Part shown: piece after piece, positions 18,670-27,818 of the stretch
Layout of the letters: each line of letters opens with the position of its first letter
Position numbering within the stretch: the first letter of the stretch is position 1
NCBI RefSeq assembly: GCF_003854275.1
Contig: NZ_QTQP01000001.1
Location: 248,001-312,000 of the forward strand
DNA: 64,000 nucleotides
Reading direction: 5' to 3'
Source of the DNA: Burkholderia sp. Bp8963
Lineage (GTDB): Bacteria > Pseudomonadota > Gammaproteobacteria > Burkholderiales > Burkholderiaceae
Notes under the pieces: generated by a model
Database searches by the model: none
What the model was told of the DNA's origin: nothing
The model's input: the letters and a program-made list of their open reading frames with translations, nothing else
Position numbers and translations under genes: made by a program

Positions 18670-19578
18670 TCACTGCGCGCGGCAATGCGCGACGACTTCA
18701 TCCACCGCGCGCTGCACGTCACCGCGCCGATAGCGCAGCACCGCGAGATCCGCCGCATCCGGCTCGTACGACACGACGTTGCCGCGCCCCGTATAGATCG
18801 CGATGTCCGGCAGCAGCGGATGCGCCTGGTCGAGCGACGGCACCTCCTGCGGATTGCCGGCCGCGCGGAAGAAGGCAGCGAAATAGTCTGCAAAGCTCAG
18901 GTTCTCGTCGCCGACGAGGTAGGCCTTGCCCGACTCGCCGCGCTGCAGCGCGCCCCAGATCGCTTCCGACAGCGATTGCGTCGAGATGAAGTTGCTGCCG
19001 CCCGCCGGCCCGTAAACGGGCAGCCCGGCCAGCTTGCCTTCCGCATAGCCCGTATACGCCGCGAACATCTCGTTGCGCAGGCCCGGCACCGAGCCGACGA
19101 CGAACGGCGCATTCACACTGCATACCGTGAACGACGGCGTCGCGAGCGCACGCACGCGCTGGTCGGCCAGATGGCGCGAACGCACGTAAGGAATCGTGTC
19201 GACGAGTTCGGGTGCGACCTGCGGATAGAAGCTGCCGACGAGCACGGCCTTCTTCACGCCCGCGTCGCGCGCAAGCGCGAAGAAGCGCGGCACGGCCTCG
19301 ACGTTCGCGCGCTCCCAGTGCGCGGCTTCGTCGGTGCCGGGCGGCAGGTGGCGGATGTCGTTGCCGGCGGCGAACACGATCGCGTCGAAGCGCGCGAGAT
19401 CGTCGCGCGTGAAATTGCCGGCAACGTAATCGCGCTGCAGCACGTCGAATTGCGCGAGCGCGGAGCCTGCCGCGGGCGGTTTGCGCGCGGCAAGCGTGAC
19501 GGTGTTGCCCTGCGCCTGCAGATACAGCGCGGCGTGGCCGCCGATGAGGCCGGTGCCGCCGATGACGAGAATGTTCAT
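18670..19578 (-). CDS. NAD-dependent epimerase/dehydratase-type (extended or atypical SDR)
   Basis: A 302-residue protein with GGTGLIG at 8-14 (extended-SDR dinucleotide motif). The usual YxxxK is not clear: YVRSRH is at the expected place, with Arg for Lys, so it may be an atypical NmrA-like reductase or regulator. FTVCSVNAPFVVG and NFISTQSLSEAIW resemble the substrate domain of epimerases. GGAGACACC precedes ATG 19578. It follows the SDR at 19649 by 70 bp on the minus strand. Confidence 0.8.
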   Translation of the reverse strand: MNILVIGGTGLIGGHAALYLQAQGNTVTLAARKPPAAGSALAQFDVLQRDYVAGNFTRDDLARFDAIVFAAGNDIRHLPPGTDEAAHWERANVEAVPRFFALARDAGVKKAVLVGSFYPQVAPELVDTIPYVRSRHLADQRVRALATPSFTVCSVNAPFVVGSVPGLRNEMFAAYTGYAEGKLAGLPVYGPAGGSNFISTQSLSEAIWGALQRGESGKAYLVGDENLSFADYFAAFFRAAGNPQEVPSLDQAHPLLPDIAIYTGRGNVVSYEPDAADLAVLRYRRGDVQRAVDEVVAHCRAQ

Positions 19579-19648
19579 GGTGTCTCCGATGACGATGCGT
19601 GCGTCGCTCGCCGGGTTGCGTGAACGGGAACAGCGGGCGCGTGGCCGC

Positions 19649-20485
19649 TCAGAAATTGAAGCCGTTGCCGGTGACGACCGGCAGGTTGGTCCAGAAGCCG
19701 TTCGGGTCGCGATACCAGCCGGCCGCCGCGAGCGCGCCACCGTCGACGTGCAGCGTCGTGCCGGTGACCCACGCGGCGAGCGGGCTCGCGAGGAACAGCG
19801 CCGCACCCGCGATGTCGCCCGCCGCGCCGAAGCGGCCGAGCGGAATCCAGCGCGGGATGTGCTCGCGGTGCTCGGCGGCGACCATCGCGCTCACCGGCAC
19901 CTGCGGCGTCTCGGTCGTTTCGGGCGCGATCTGGTTCACGCGAATGCCCGCGGGCCCGAGCTCGAGCGCGAGGCTTTTCGTGAAGCCGGTCAGCGCGGCC
20001 TTGAACGACGCGTACACCGCGCAGTTCGGAATCGCGCGGAAACCTTCGATCGACGACACGCTGACGATGCTGCCGCCCGCGCCGCGCCGGCGCAGCAGCG
20101 GCAACATCGCGCGCGTGACGACGAACACCTGCCGCAGGTTCACGTCGAACAGCCGCGCGATGTCGGCGTCCGTGTAGTCGTCGAACGGTTTCGCGATCTG
20201 CAGGAAATCGCCGACGTTGTTCACGAGCACGTCGAGGCCGCCGAAGCGCGCGTCGATCGTTTGCGCGAACGCGTCGACCTCGTCGCGGCGCGTCACGTCG
20301 ACCATGTCGACGAGCGACTCGACGCCCGCCGCCTCGAGTGCGTGCCGCACGTCCTGCGCGCGGGCGGCGTCGATTTCCGCGACGACGACGCGCGCGCCCG
20401 CCGCGCCGAACGTTTCCGCGCACGCGCGGCCGATGCCCGCACCGCCACCGGTGATCAGCACGGTCTTGCCGGTCATTTCAATCAT
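19649..20485 (-). CDS. SDR family oxidoreductase
   Basis: A 278-residue SDR: GGGAGIG (13-19), NNVG (89-92), Ser144/145 and Tyr158-x3-Lys162 (YASFK). Glu37 in VAEIDA favours NAD(H). The C-terminal ALFLASPLAAWVTGTTLHVDGG is standard. It is preceded on the same strand by a 27-codon SDR relic and a SnoaL-like gene, probably forming one minus-strand operon (21023 to 18670). It probably acts on a hydroxylated pathway intermediate. Confidence 0.9.
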   Translation of the reverse strand: MIEMTGKTVLITGGGAGIGRACAETFGAAGARVVVAEIDAARAQDVRHALEAAGVESLVDMVDVTRRDEVDAFAQTIDARFGGLDVLVNNVGDFLQIAKPFDDYTDADIARLFDVNLRQVFVVTRAMLPLLRRRGAGGSIVSVSSIEGFRAIPNCAVYASFKAALTGFTKSLALELGPAGIRVNQIAPETTETPQVPVSAMVAAEHREHIPRWIPLGRFGAAGDIAGAALFLASPLAAWVTGTTLHVDGGALAAAGWYRDPNGFWTNLPVVTGNGFNF

Positions 20486-20522
20486 CTGGATAAGCCTCCG
20501 GGGGAAAAACGCTCGTGCTGCG

Positions 20523-20606
20523 TCACAGCGACGAGATCAGTTGTGCGTTGTCGATCCGCAGTTCCGCGCCGTTGATGAAGCGCGATTCGTCCGACGCGAG
20601 GAACAT
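20523..20606 (-). pseudogene. C-terminal relic of an SDR gene
   Basis: Right after the stop of the SnoaL-like gene the minus strand encodes MFLASDESRFINGAELRIDN and a few more residues to a stop at 20523. It is unmistakably an SDR C-terminus (compare LFLASDDASYCNGAELAVDG in the SDR at 15378), but the whole Rossmann core is absent. It is therefore the tail of a deleted SDR gene. Confidence 0.8.
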
Positions 20607-21023
20607 TCAGCCCTGCAGCGGCAAGTCCTGCGCCCAGTCGACGAGCAGCGTGCGCGCGGCGAAGCGCCATGCGCTGCCGTCGAACACGCAGCGGTCGTGG
20701 TAGCGCAGCCCCCAGTCGAGCTTGCGCTTCACGCCGTCGCGCACGTACACGTGGCACGCGACGCCGTAGGTCTCGACCGCCGCCTCGCCGCCATCGAGCG
20801 TGACGAGCTGGTTGTGCACCTGATGCTGGGTCGTCTCGTAGCGGCCGATCGCGCCCATGCCCGCGACGATCGCGTCGAGATCGTCGAACGCGAAGCCGGG
20901 CCCGGCGAGGCGCGCGTCGGGGGTGAAGAGGGCGGCGAGCTGCCGCCAGTCGCGACGGTCGACAGCCTGTGCGTAGCGGCACGCGAGTTCGTACAGCGCG
21001 TGACGGGGATTCGTATCGGTCAT
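20607..21023 (-). CDS. SnoaL/NTF2-fold protein
   Basis: A 138-residue NTF2-fold protein. Tyr17 and Asp22 (CRYAQAVDRRDW) and His67 (TQHQVHNQ) match the Tyr, Asp and His positions of the two other SnoaL genes; the second Asp is not evident. ATG 21023 was preferred to an upstream extension rich in Cys and Arg. It is the first gene of a minus-strand unit with the SDR relic, the SDR at 19649 and the epimerase-like gene. Its 3' end touches the SDR relic, so its last codons may lie at a deletion joint. Confidence 0.75.
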   Translation of the reverse strand: MTDTNPRHALYELACRYAQAVDRRDWRQLAALFTPDARLAGPGFAFDDLDAIVAGMGAIGRYETTQHQVHNQLVTLDGGEAAVETYGVACHVYVRDGVKRKLDWGLRYHDRCVFDGSAWRFAARTLLVDWAQDLPLQG

Positions 21024-21334
21024 GCGGGGCTCCCGTGAAAGGACGGAGTAGATGGCCGCGCCACTGCAGCGGCTGCAGCGGCATTGCGACGCGCAGGTTC
21101 GCATCCGGACGGACGGCGCTCATCACCCATAAGGAGCAGGGGCCGGGTCGGGGAAAACACGAGGGCTCGTGGTGCAGCACATCGCGATCATGCGGCGCAG
21201 CAACGGGCGTGCCGGCTTGCGTTCGGGCGATTGCCCGCGCCAGCGCTGCGTGCCGGCGTCTCCGATCCCTGAGGCGAATGGGTCGATGCTGCGGCGCGCC
21301 ATCGGTGATAGCGGCCTCTCCGCGTTTGCCCTTA

Positions 21335-21356
21335 GTCGAAACGGACGATGGCCGGC
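21335..21356 (+). promoter_or_regulatory. shared operator-like motif, copy C
   Basis: The core reads GTCGAAACGGACGATG followed by GCCGGC, 18 of 22 identical to copy B2. The TACCGT hexamer starts 36 nt after the motif start, exactly as for B2, and lies about 75 nt upstream of the small-protein ATG. Confidence 0.55.
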
Positions 21357-21370
21357 GCGACGCCGGTCGC

Positions 21371-21376
21371 TACCGT
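21371..21376 (+). promoter_or_regulatory. putative -10 box for the KstD-like operon
   Basis: TACCGT, with the same spacing to the motif as at 13787. It would drive the small exported protein and the flavoprotein dehydrogenase. Confidence 0.45.
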
Positions 21377-21448
21377 GCAGTCATCCGCTGCGGCATCGAC
21401 CGCGCCGGACCTGGAACCGCACCCGCGGCGCATCTGGAGGAGACGATC

Positions 21449-21658
21449 ATGAGACTGACGAATCGCAAGCTGGGCGCACTTGCCGCAGGCACGCTGGCGG
21501 CCATCGCGATCGCGCGCTACGCGGCCGACGAGGTGCCGTCGCCGCCGTACGCGGCGGGCACGCTGCAGTGCCGCGCCGTCGACGCGAACGGCCTGCCGAC
21601 CGGCTGCGTACCGATCGATCCCGCGCACTTCGGGTTCGCCGCGCTGCACGGCATGTAA
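21449..21658 (+). CDS. small exported or membrane-anchored hypothetical protein
   Basis: A 69-residue protein with an N-terminal hydrophobic segment after two basic residues (MRLTNRKLGALAAGTLAAIA). The rest contains two Cys (LQCRAVDANGLPTGC) and Pro/Ala-rich stretches. TGGAGGAGA before the ATG is a strong ribosome site. It starts 33 bp ahead of the flavoprotein gene in the same operon. No family is recognised; it may be a small periplasmic accessory protein. Confidence 0.6.
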   Translation: MRLTNRKLGALAAGTLAAIAIARYAADEVPSPPYAAGTLQCRAVDANGLPTGCVPIDPAHFGFAALHGM

Positions 21659-21691
21659 CGCGTCGATGCCCTTTACATTGCCCCATTCCTC

Positions 21692-23188
21692 ATGTCATCT
21701 GAATACGCCCTGACTCGCCCGCTGAACACCCGCGACGTACGCCACTGGGATGCCGATCACGACGTCGTGATCGTCGGTTTCGGCGCGGCCGGCGCGTGCG
21801 CGGCCATCGAAGCCGCGAGCGCCGGCGCCGACACGCTGATCCTCGAACGCGCATCGAGCTACGGCGGCACGAGCGCGCTGTCGGGCGGCGAGATCTACCT
21901 CGGCGGCAGCGGCGGCACGCCCGCGCAGCGGCAGGCCGGCTTTCACGACGAAACGGAAGACCTGTACCGCTACCTGATGCTCGCGGGCGGCCGCGACGCG
22001 GACGAAGCGAAGGTGCGCGTCTACGCGAACGAGAGCCTCGCGCATCACGACTGGCTCGTCGCGCAGGGGCTCACGTACAAGAACACGTTCATCGCGGAGC
22101 GGATCGTCGAGCCGGAAACCGACGACTGCCTGATCTGGTCGGGCAGCGAGGAAGCCTGGCCGTTCAGCGAGGCCGCGAAGCCTTGCCCGCGCGGCCACAC
22201 GCCGCAATGGCCGGGCTGGGGCGGCGGCCAGATGCTGATGAAGGTGCTGGCCGAGCGCGTGCAGGCACTCGCCGTCGCGACGCGCTACGACACGCGCGCG
22301 CTCGCGCTGATCGTTGACGATCGGGGCGCCGTGTGCGGGGTCGTGCTGCGCGCGTACGGCGAGACCGCATTCGTGCGCGCCCGGCGCGCGGTGATCCTGT
22401 GCGCCGGAGGGTTCGCGATGAACCGCGACATGGTGCGCCGCCATGCGCCGCAACTGCTGCGCTCGGCCGAGCCGATCGGCAGCCCCGGCGACGACGGCGC
22501 GGGCATCCTGCTGGGCGTGAGTGCGGGCGGCGCGGCGATCCACATGGACCAGGCGTTCGTCAGCCTGCCGTTCTATGCACCGGAATCGCTGATCAAAGGG
22601 ATTTTCGTGAACGCGCGCGGGCAGCGCTTCATCAACGAGGACGGCTATCACGGCCGCACGGGCCAGCACGCGTTCCAGCAGCCGGACGACCGGATCTACC
22701 TGCTCGTCGATCAGGCGACCTATCGGGAGCCGCCCGCGATCGCGCGGATCGGTATCGCGGCGGCCGGCGAAACCTGGGAAGAGGTCGAGCGCGACCTGCA
22801 GATGCCGGCCGGCACGCTGAGCGCGACCGTCGACGTCTACAACCGCCACGCGGCCCAGGGCATCGATCCGCTGTTCCACAAGGCCGCGAAATGGCTGAAG
22901 CCGCTCGACGAGCCACCGTTCGTCGCACTCGACTGCCGGATCGACTACGCGTTCTATCCGCACTTCACGCTCGGCGGGCTCGACACGCTGCCGACCGGGC
23001 AGGTGGTCGACGCGATGCGCACGCCGGTGCCGGGCCTCTTCGCGGCCGGCCGCACGACGTGCGGGTTGCCGCGCTGGGGCGCCGGATACAGCTCGGGGTT
23101 GTCGCTCGCGGACGCGACGTTCTTCGGGCGCCTGGCAGGGCGTCATGCGGCGCGCGCGGACCGCAATGCGCTGAAGAATGCCGCATAG
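21692..23188 (+). CDS. FAD-dependent dehydrogenase, 3-ketosteroid-delta-1-dehydrogenase/fumarate-reductase family
   Basis: A 498-residue flavoprotein. VVIVGFGAAGACAAIEAASAGADTLILER (about 25-53) is the FAD-binding fold, followed by SSYGGTSALSGGEIYLGG, and the C-terminal GLFAAGRTTCGLPRWGAGYSSGLSLADATFFGRLAG closes the FAD site. The pattern matches KstD and related enzymes that put a double bond into a cyclic ketone, using a quinone or ETF as acceptor. No heme or signal peptide is present. With the SDRs and SnoaL proteins it suggests stepwise desaturation of an alicyclic ring. A 3-ketosteroid substrate is not proven. Confidence 0.85.
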   Translation: MSSEYALTRPLNTRDVRHWDADHDVVIVGFGAAGACAAIEAASAGADTLILERASSYGGTSALSGGEIYLGGSGGTPAQRQAGFHDETEDLYRYLMLAGGRDADEAKVRVYANESLAHHDWLVAQGLTYKNTFIAERIVEPETDDCLIWSGSEEAWPFSEAAKPCPRGHTPQWPGWGGGQMLMKVLAERVQALAVATRYDTRALALIVDDRGAVCGVVLRAYGETAFVRARRAVILCAGGFAMNRDMVRRHAPQLLRSAEPIGSPGDDGAGILLGVSAGGAAIHMDQAFVSLPFYAPESLIKGIFVNARGQRFINEDGYHGRTGQHAFQQPDDRIYLLVDQATYREPPAIARIGIAAAGETWEEVERDLQMPAGTLSATVDVYNRHAAQGIDPLFHKAAKWLKPLDEPPFVALDCRIDYAFYPHFTLGGLDTLPTGQVVDAMRTPVPGLFAAGRTTCGLPRWGAGYSSGLSLADATFFGRLAGRHAARADRNALKNAA

Positions 23189-23191
23189 CGT

Positions 23192-23228
23192 CGGCGGTGG
23201 TGGCGGACGCGATGTCCGCTCACCGCCG
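23192..23228. terminator. hairpin between convergent KstD-like and acpA genes
   Basis: The outer arms CGGCGGTG and CACCGCCG enclose an inner stem GCGGAC-GCGAT-GTCCGC with a small bulge. It is placed between two converging stops and followed by TTTCG, so it probably terminates transcription from both sides. Confidence 0.6.
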
Positions 23229-23241
23229 TTTCGCCCGCGCG

Positions 23242-24912
23242 TCAACCGAAGTCGAGCGCGTTCGTCAGATCCCCCGGCGGCGTCTGCCCGCGCGCGGCGA
23301 ACGCCTGGTTGCGCGCGGCCACGCCGTCGAGCGGCGCCAGCCCGTGCACGCGGCTGATGAAGCGCAGGATCGAGTTCGTGTCGTACAGCGTGTGGTCAAC
23401 GTAACCCTTTTTCGCGAACGGCGCGATCACGAGCGCCGGAATTCTCGAGCCGGGGCCCCAGCGATCACCCGGCGGCGGCGCGACCGGATCCCACCAGCCG
23501 CCATTCTCGTCGTGCGTCATCACGATCACCGTGTTCGCCCATTGCGGGCCGCGCCGGATGTGCTCGATCACGGTCGCGATGTGGCGGTCGCCCGATGCGA
23601 CATCCGCGTAGCCCGCATGCATGTTCAGGTTACCCTGCGGCTTGTAGAACGTGACCGCGGGCAGGCGGCCCGCGTCGATGTCGGCGAGCAGGCGGTTGGT
23701 CGACGGATCGTCGCCGAGCCCCGCGTCGCGCAGGTGGCGGCGGCGCGCTTCGGTGCCCGGCGCGTAGCGGACGAAGTAGTTGAACGGCTGATGGTGATAC
23801 TGGAAGTCAGGCACGGTGCCCGTGTCGCGATGCTCGAGCGCGTATTGCCACGCGCCGCTGTACCACGCCCAGTCGATGCCCTTGTCCGACAGCCGGTCGC
23901 CGATCGTCGCGTACGCCTGCGGCGGCAGCACGCGATGATCGTCCGGGTCGGCATACGCGGGGTTGCCGTTCTCGGGCGGCCGCACGTAGCTCGGCTGGTA
24001 CGGCGGCGCCATCGTGTTGACCCCGTAGCCGTCGGGCGTGAGCGCGCCGTCGCGCTCGAACTTCGGCGGGCCGTCGAGCGCGGACGCCGGCGAATCGGCC
24101 GCGAGCTTCAGCCGCGTGCCGGCCGGATCGTCGCCTTCGACCGCCGACAGCAGCTTCGCGGCTTGCGGGTGCTTGTGCGCATCCGGATACAGCGGCGGCT
24201 GCGCGCCGATCAGATACATGTGGTTGAGCCACGAGCCGCCGAAGGCCGCCATGAAGAAGTTGTCGCACAGCGTGTACTGCTGCGCGAGCTGCCACAGCCG
24301 CAGCGTATCGGCCGAGTTGCGGTAGTGCCCCATCACGAGGCCGCCCGAATCGGCCCACGCGGCGAACTGGTCGTTGCGGCCCGCGTTGATCTGCATCTGG
24401 TTCTGATAGAAGCGGTGCCACAGGTCGCGCGTGATCACGTCGTTCGGCAGCGGCTTGCCGTGTGCGTCGTGGATCTGGAACGGCGCATTCGGCAGCTTCG
24501 CGATGTCGTGCTCGCCGATCATGTAGCGCCGGCCGCCAACCTCCTGCGCCTGCGGCACGAGGCCGCCCCAGATCTTCGGCAGCGCCGGCAGCGGCGTCTT
24601 GCCGTCGCGGTCGAGCTGCAGCGCATGCTCGCGCGACACTGCGCTCAACGGGTATTGCACGCCGGGGAAATCACCGTACAGGTTCGCGAAGCTGCGGTTT
24701 TCCGCATAGATCACGACGATGTTGCGCACGTGACCGCGCAGCGCATCGTCGAGCCGGAGATCGGCGGCCGAGCGCGGTGCCGCGCCGGCCGACGGCGCGG
24801 TTTCACAACCGGGAAGCGCGACGCTCGCGCCGAGCGCGGCAATGCCGCCGAGCACGCGGCGGCGATCGGGATCGTCGGGAAGGTCATCGGGCCGGTCAGG
24901 GGTCTTGTTCAC
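23242..24912 (-). CDS. acpA: acid phosphatase/phospholipase C-family phosphoesterase (AcpA)
   Basis: A 556-residue protein of the phosphoesterase family that includes AcpA and PlcC. DRRRVLGG is a twin-arginine motif and VALPGC (Cys36) a lipobox, so it is probably a Tat-exported lipoprotein. NIVVIYAENRSFANLYG carries the metal ligand and nucleophile region; VIVMTHDENGGWWDPV and GPGSRIPALVIAPFAKKGYVDHT are the other conserved metal-binding blocks. It should release phosphate from organic monoesters at the cell surface. A Pho box lies 143 bp upstream, consistent with phosphate control, although its orientation favours the opposite gene. Confidence 0.85.
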   Translation of the reverse strand: MNKTPDRPDDLPDDPDRRRVLGGIAALGASVALPGCETAPSAGAAPRSAADLRLDDALRGHVRNIVVIYAENRSFANLYGDFPGVQYPLSAVSREHALQLDRDGKTPLPALPKIWGGLVPQAQEVGGRRYMIGEHDIAKLPNAPFQIHDAHGKPLPNDVITRDLWHRFYQNQMQINAGRNDQFAAWADSGGLVMGHYRNSADTLRLWQLAQQYTLCDNFFMAAFGGSWLNHMYLIGAQPPLYPDAHKHPQAAKLLSAVEGDDPAGTRLKLAADSPASALDGPPKFERDGALTPDGYGVNTMAPPYQPSYVRPPENGNPAYADPDDHRVLPPQAYATIGDRLSDKGIDWAWYSGAWQYALEHRDTGTVPDFQYHHQPFNYFVRYAPGTEARRRHLRDAGLGDDPSTNRLLADIDAGRLPAVTFYKPQGNLNMHAGYADVASGDRHIATVIEHIRRGPQWANTVIVMTHDENGGWWDPVAPPPGDRWGPGSRIPALVIAPFAKKGYVDHTLYDTNSILRFISRVHGLAPLDGVAARNQAFAARGQTPPGDLTNALDFG

Positions 24913-25303
24913 GTCGAGGCTCCTCGGATGGGCGGGTGGCGAGCGTCAGATGCGTGGCCGATTCGATGCGGATCGATTGCCGATTGCTCGTCAATTCAGC
25001 ATCGATTCGCGCGGGCGGCTTCGATGGTGCCAGCGATCCCGGCGCGCACCTTATTGTCATATAAATGTCACGAACACGACTATAACGCGGCGAGGGTCGG
25101 GATCCAAGGATCAGGTCGGATGAATCGGCCGCGCGCGCATCGCTGCGAGACGCGCGGCCGCGAACTAGACTGGACTTACGGACCGTGTGCACGCGCGTGA
25201 CGGCGCAACCGGCCGTCAGGTGTCAACGGCCGCGCGACGCGCGGGTCCGCGCATGACCGCGCGAATGCGCAAGCGCCCATTCATTTGACGAAACGAGGCG
25301 ACG
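24913..25303. other. 391-bp divergent intergenic region with Pho box
   Basis: No gene is supported between acpA and the zinc-ribbon gene. It contains the Pho box and -10 at 25055-25086 and a stretch with lower GC (25050-25090). The remaining sequence shows no clear repeat or stem. Confidence 0.5.
25055..25086 (+). promoter_or_regulatory. Pho box and -10 of a PhoB-type promoter
   Basis: TGTCAT (25055-25060) and TGTCAC (25066-25071) are direct repeats 11 bp apart, the PhoB pattern. Nine bp further lies TATAAC (25081-25086), the expected position of -10. The direction is rightward, toward the zinc-ribbon and FtsH genes. A role for acpA on the other side is also possible. Confidence 0.7.
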
Positions 25304-25813
25304 ATGAACCACTCGAATCCCACTCCGATGCAGTCGGCAATGCGGCGCGACCAGCGGCCGCCCGCGCATACCGACGACAGTTATCACGCGCCGAAGCGGC
25401 TCAAGACCGCAACCCGCTGCACGACGTGCGGCGCATCCTATGACGAAGGCCGCTGGACCTGGCACGCGGCGCCGGACGACGCGAAGGCACTGCAGTGTCC
25501 GGCCTGCAAGCGCACCGAAGATCGCGCACCGGCCGGCGAACTGATCCTGAGCGGCGCGTACGTCGACCGCTGCCGCGCGGACATCCTCGCGCTGCTCAAC
25601 CACCAGGCGGACGACGAAACCCGCACGCATCCGCTCGAGCGGATCATGGAAATCGACGACGGCAACGCGTCGATGACCGTGCGCACGACCGGCGTACACA
25701 TGCTGCGGCGGCTCGGCAAGGCGATGCTGCGCGCGCACCACGGCAAGCTGACGCTGCACTATCCGGACGGCGAAGGCATGCTGCGCGCCGAATGGAAGCG
25801 CGCGGAAGCCTGA
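25304..25813 (+). CDS. BCAM0308-family zinc-ribbon protein
   Basis: A 169-residue protein. Cys39-x2-Cys42 (RCTTCGASY) and Cys65-x2-Cys68 (QCPACKR) make a zinc ribbon. The C-terminal half (about 85-165) has a beta-rich region with SMTVRTTGVHMLRRLGKAML. The protein is recognised as the BCAM0308 family of Burkholderia, known from a low-oxygen-induced locus of B. cenocepacia. The biochemical role is unknown. GAGGCG precedes the ATG. It is 37 bp from the downstream FtsH gene and probably cotranscribed, perhaps as an adaptor or substrate. Confidence 0.75.
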   Translation: MNHSNPTPMQSAMRRDQRPPAHTDDSYHAPKRLKTATRCTTCGASYDEGRWTWHAAPDDAKALQCPACKRTEDRAPAGELILSGAYVDRCRADILALLNHQADDETRTHPLERIMEIDDGNASMTVRTTGVHMLRRLGKAMLRAHHGKLTLHYPDGEGMLRAEWKRAEA

Positions 25814-25850
25814 GCGCGCGACGCCGCGCCCGCAAGCCCGGCCCGATGCC

Positions 25851-27818
25851 ATGGACAGGAAATTCGACTATCCGGGGCTGCTGATCGCGATCGGCTTCTT
25901 CGTGCTGTTCGCGGTGCAGTTGCTGATGCTGCATCCGTCGTCCACGTCGATCGCGTACAGCGATTTCCATCAGCTCGTCACCGCGAAGCTCGTCGACGAT
26001 CTCGAGATCAGCCCGACGTCGATCTCCGGCACGCTGCGGATGCCGCAGGCTGCGACGCTGCTGCCGGCGTCCGAGACGGCGGTCGTGAAGGAGGCCGGCG
26101 CGCCGTGGCGCTTCACGACGAACCGGGTGACCGACGACCACCTGATCGACACGCTGACGGCCGCCGGAATCCGCTATCACGGCACCCCGGACACGGGCTG
26201 GCTGTCGGCGCTCGCGTCGTGGGTGCTGCCGCTGATCGGCTTCATCTTCATCTGGAACATGATGCTGCGGCGGCGCGGCGGGCTGCAGGACTTCAGCGGG
26301 ATGGGCAAGAGCCAGGCCCGCGTGTACGTGCAGCAGGCAACCGGCATCACGTTCGACGACATCGCGGGCATCGACGAGGCGAAGGCCGAACTGCAGCAGC
26401 TCGTCACGTTCCTGCGCAATCCGGAGCGCTACAGCCGGCTCGGCGGCAAGATCCCGAAGGGCGTGCTGATCGTCGGCGCGCCGGGCACCGGCAAGACGCT
26501 GCTCGCGCGCGCGGTCGCCGGCGAGGCGGCCGTGCCGTTCTTCTCGATCAGCGGCTCGGCGTTCGTCGAGATGTTCGTCGGCGTCGGCGCGGCGCGCGTG
26601 CGCGACCTGTTCGAGCAGGCGCAGCAGAAGGCGCCGTGCATCGTGTTCGTCGACGAGCTCGACGCGCTCGGCAAGGTACGCGGCGTCGGCATGATGTCCG
26701 GCAACGACGAGCGCGAGCAGACGCTGAACCAGCTGCTCGTCGAGATGGACGGGTTCCAGGCGAATTCCGGCGTGATCATCATGGCCGCGACCAACCGGCC
26801 CGAGATCCTCGATCCCGCGCTGTTGCGCCCCGGCCGCTTCGACCGCCACATCGCGATCGACCGGCCCGACCTGACCGGCCGCAAGCAGATACTCGGCGTG
26901 CACGTGAAGCACGTGAAACTCGGGCCCGGCGTCGATCTCGCCGAGCTGGCGTCACGCACGCCTGGGTTCGTCGGCGCGGATCTCGCGAACGTCGTCAACG
27001 AAGCCGCGCTGCACGCGGCCGAGCAGGGCAAGCCCGCGATCGAGATGACCGACTTCGACGAGGCGATCGACCGCGCGATGACCGGCATGGAACGCAAGAG
27101 CCGCGTGATGAACGAACAGGAGAAGGTGACGATCGCGTATCACGAGGCCGGGCACGCGCTCGTCGCGCAAAGCCGCACGCATTGCGATCCGGTGAAGAAG
27201 GTATCGATCATTCCGCGCGGCGTCGCGGCGCTCGGCTTCACGCAGCAGGTGCCGACCGAGGATCGCTACGTGCTGCGCAAGAGCGAGCTGCTCGACCGGC
27301 TCGACGCATTGCTCGGCGGGCGGGTCGCCGAAGAGCTCGTGTTCGGCGACGTGTCGACCGGCGCGCAGAACGACCTCGAACGCGCGACCGCGATGGCCCG
27401 GCACATGGTCACGCAGTACGGGATGAGCGAGACCATCGGCCTCGCGACCTTCGACGACGCGGCGCCGCGCGCGGGGATGCCCGGCTGGCAGGCCGGCGAC
27501 GGCCGCTGCAGCGAGCACACCGCGCAACTGATCGACGACGAGGTGCGCGCGCTGCTCGAGGACGCGCATGCGCGCGTGGCCGCGACGCTCGGCGAGCGCC
27601 GCGATGCGCTCGAACGGATCGCGCGCCGGCTGCTCGAATGCGAAATGCTCGAACGCGACGAACTGCAGGCGCTGATCGCGTCGCGCGGCGAAGCGCCGCG
27701 CCGCGCGGCCGCCGACCCGCAAGCGCAGCAGGGCGCCACAACGAACGGGCCCGACGGCGCCACCGCCGACGTGCACGATTTGATGACCTACGACGCGCCG
27801 CGCAAACCCGACCGCTGA
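25851..27818 (+). CDS. ftsH: accessory ATP-dependent zinc metalloprotease FtsH
   Basis: A 655-residue membrane AAA protease. Transmembrane segments lie at about 8-26 and 122-140, with a periplasmic part between. Walker A GAPGTGKT is at 209-216, Walker [13 protein letters not shown] follows, the second region of homology is [20 protein letters not shown], and the zinc site HEAGH is at 431-435, followed by the DLERAT ligand region. Walker B has DELDALGK where housekeeping FtsH commonly has DEIDAVGR, and the N-terminus is divergent, which suggests a second, accessory copy. It would degrade misassembled membrane proteins, probably under stress. Confidence 0.93.
   Translation: MDRKFDYPGLLIAIGFFVLFAVQLLMLHPSSTSIAYSDFHQLVTAKLVDDLEISPTSISGTLRMPQAATLLPASETAVVKEAGAPWRFTTNRVTDDHLIDTLTAAGIRYHGTPDTGWLSALASWVLPLIGFIFIWNMMLRRRGGLQDFSGMGKSQARVYVQQATGITFDDIAGIDEAKAELQQLVTFLRNPERYSRLGGKIPKGVLIVGAPGTGKTLLARAVAGEAAVPFFSISGSAFVEMFVGVGAARVRDLFEQAQQKAPCIVFVDELDALGKVRGVGMMSGNDEREQTLNQLLVEMDGFQANSGVIIMAATNRPEILDPALLRPGRFDRHIAIDRPDLTGRKQILGVHVKHVKLGPGVDLAELASRTPGFVGADLANVVNEAALHAAEQGKPAIEMTDFDEAIDRAMTGMERKSRVMNEQEKVTIAYHEAGHALVAQSRTHCDPVKKVSIIPRGVAALGFTQQVPTEDRYVLRKSELLDRLDALLGGRVAEELVFGDVSTGAQNDLERATAMARHMVTQYGMSETIGLATFDDAAPRAGMPGWQAGDGRCSEHTAQLIDDEVRALLEDAHARVAATLGERRDALERIARRLLECEMLERDELQALIASRGEAPRRAAADPQAQQGATTNGPDGATADVHDLMTYDAPRKPDR

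Larger units (their letters stand above)
21024..21448. other. 425-bp divergent promoter region
   Basis: No gene is supported between the divergent SnoaL-like and small-protein genes. It contains motif copy C (21335-21356) and a -10 candidate (21371-21376) for the rightward KstD-like operon. Minus-strand signals for the SnoaL gene are not clear; TACTCC near 21046 is a weak -10 candidate. Confidence 0.5.

Noticed and set aside
18670..19806. A longer start for the epimerase-like gene (378 residues)
   Set aside because: The extra N-terminus overlaps the upstream SDR gene and is Arg-rich; the Rossmann motif begins right after ATG 19578, which has a good ribosome site.
22333..25200. 955-residue plus-strand frame across the KstD-like gene and acpA
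   Set aside because: Its composition is almost entirely Arg/Ala/Val repeats, and it runs through two real genes in other frames.
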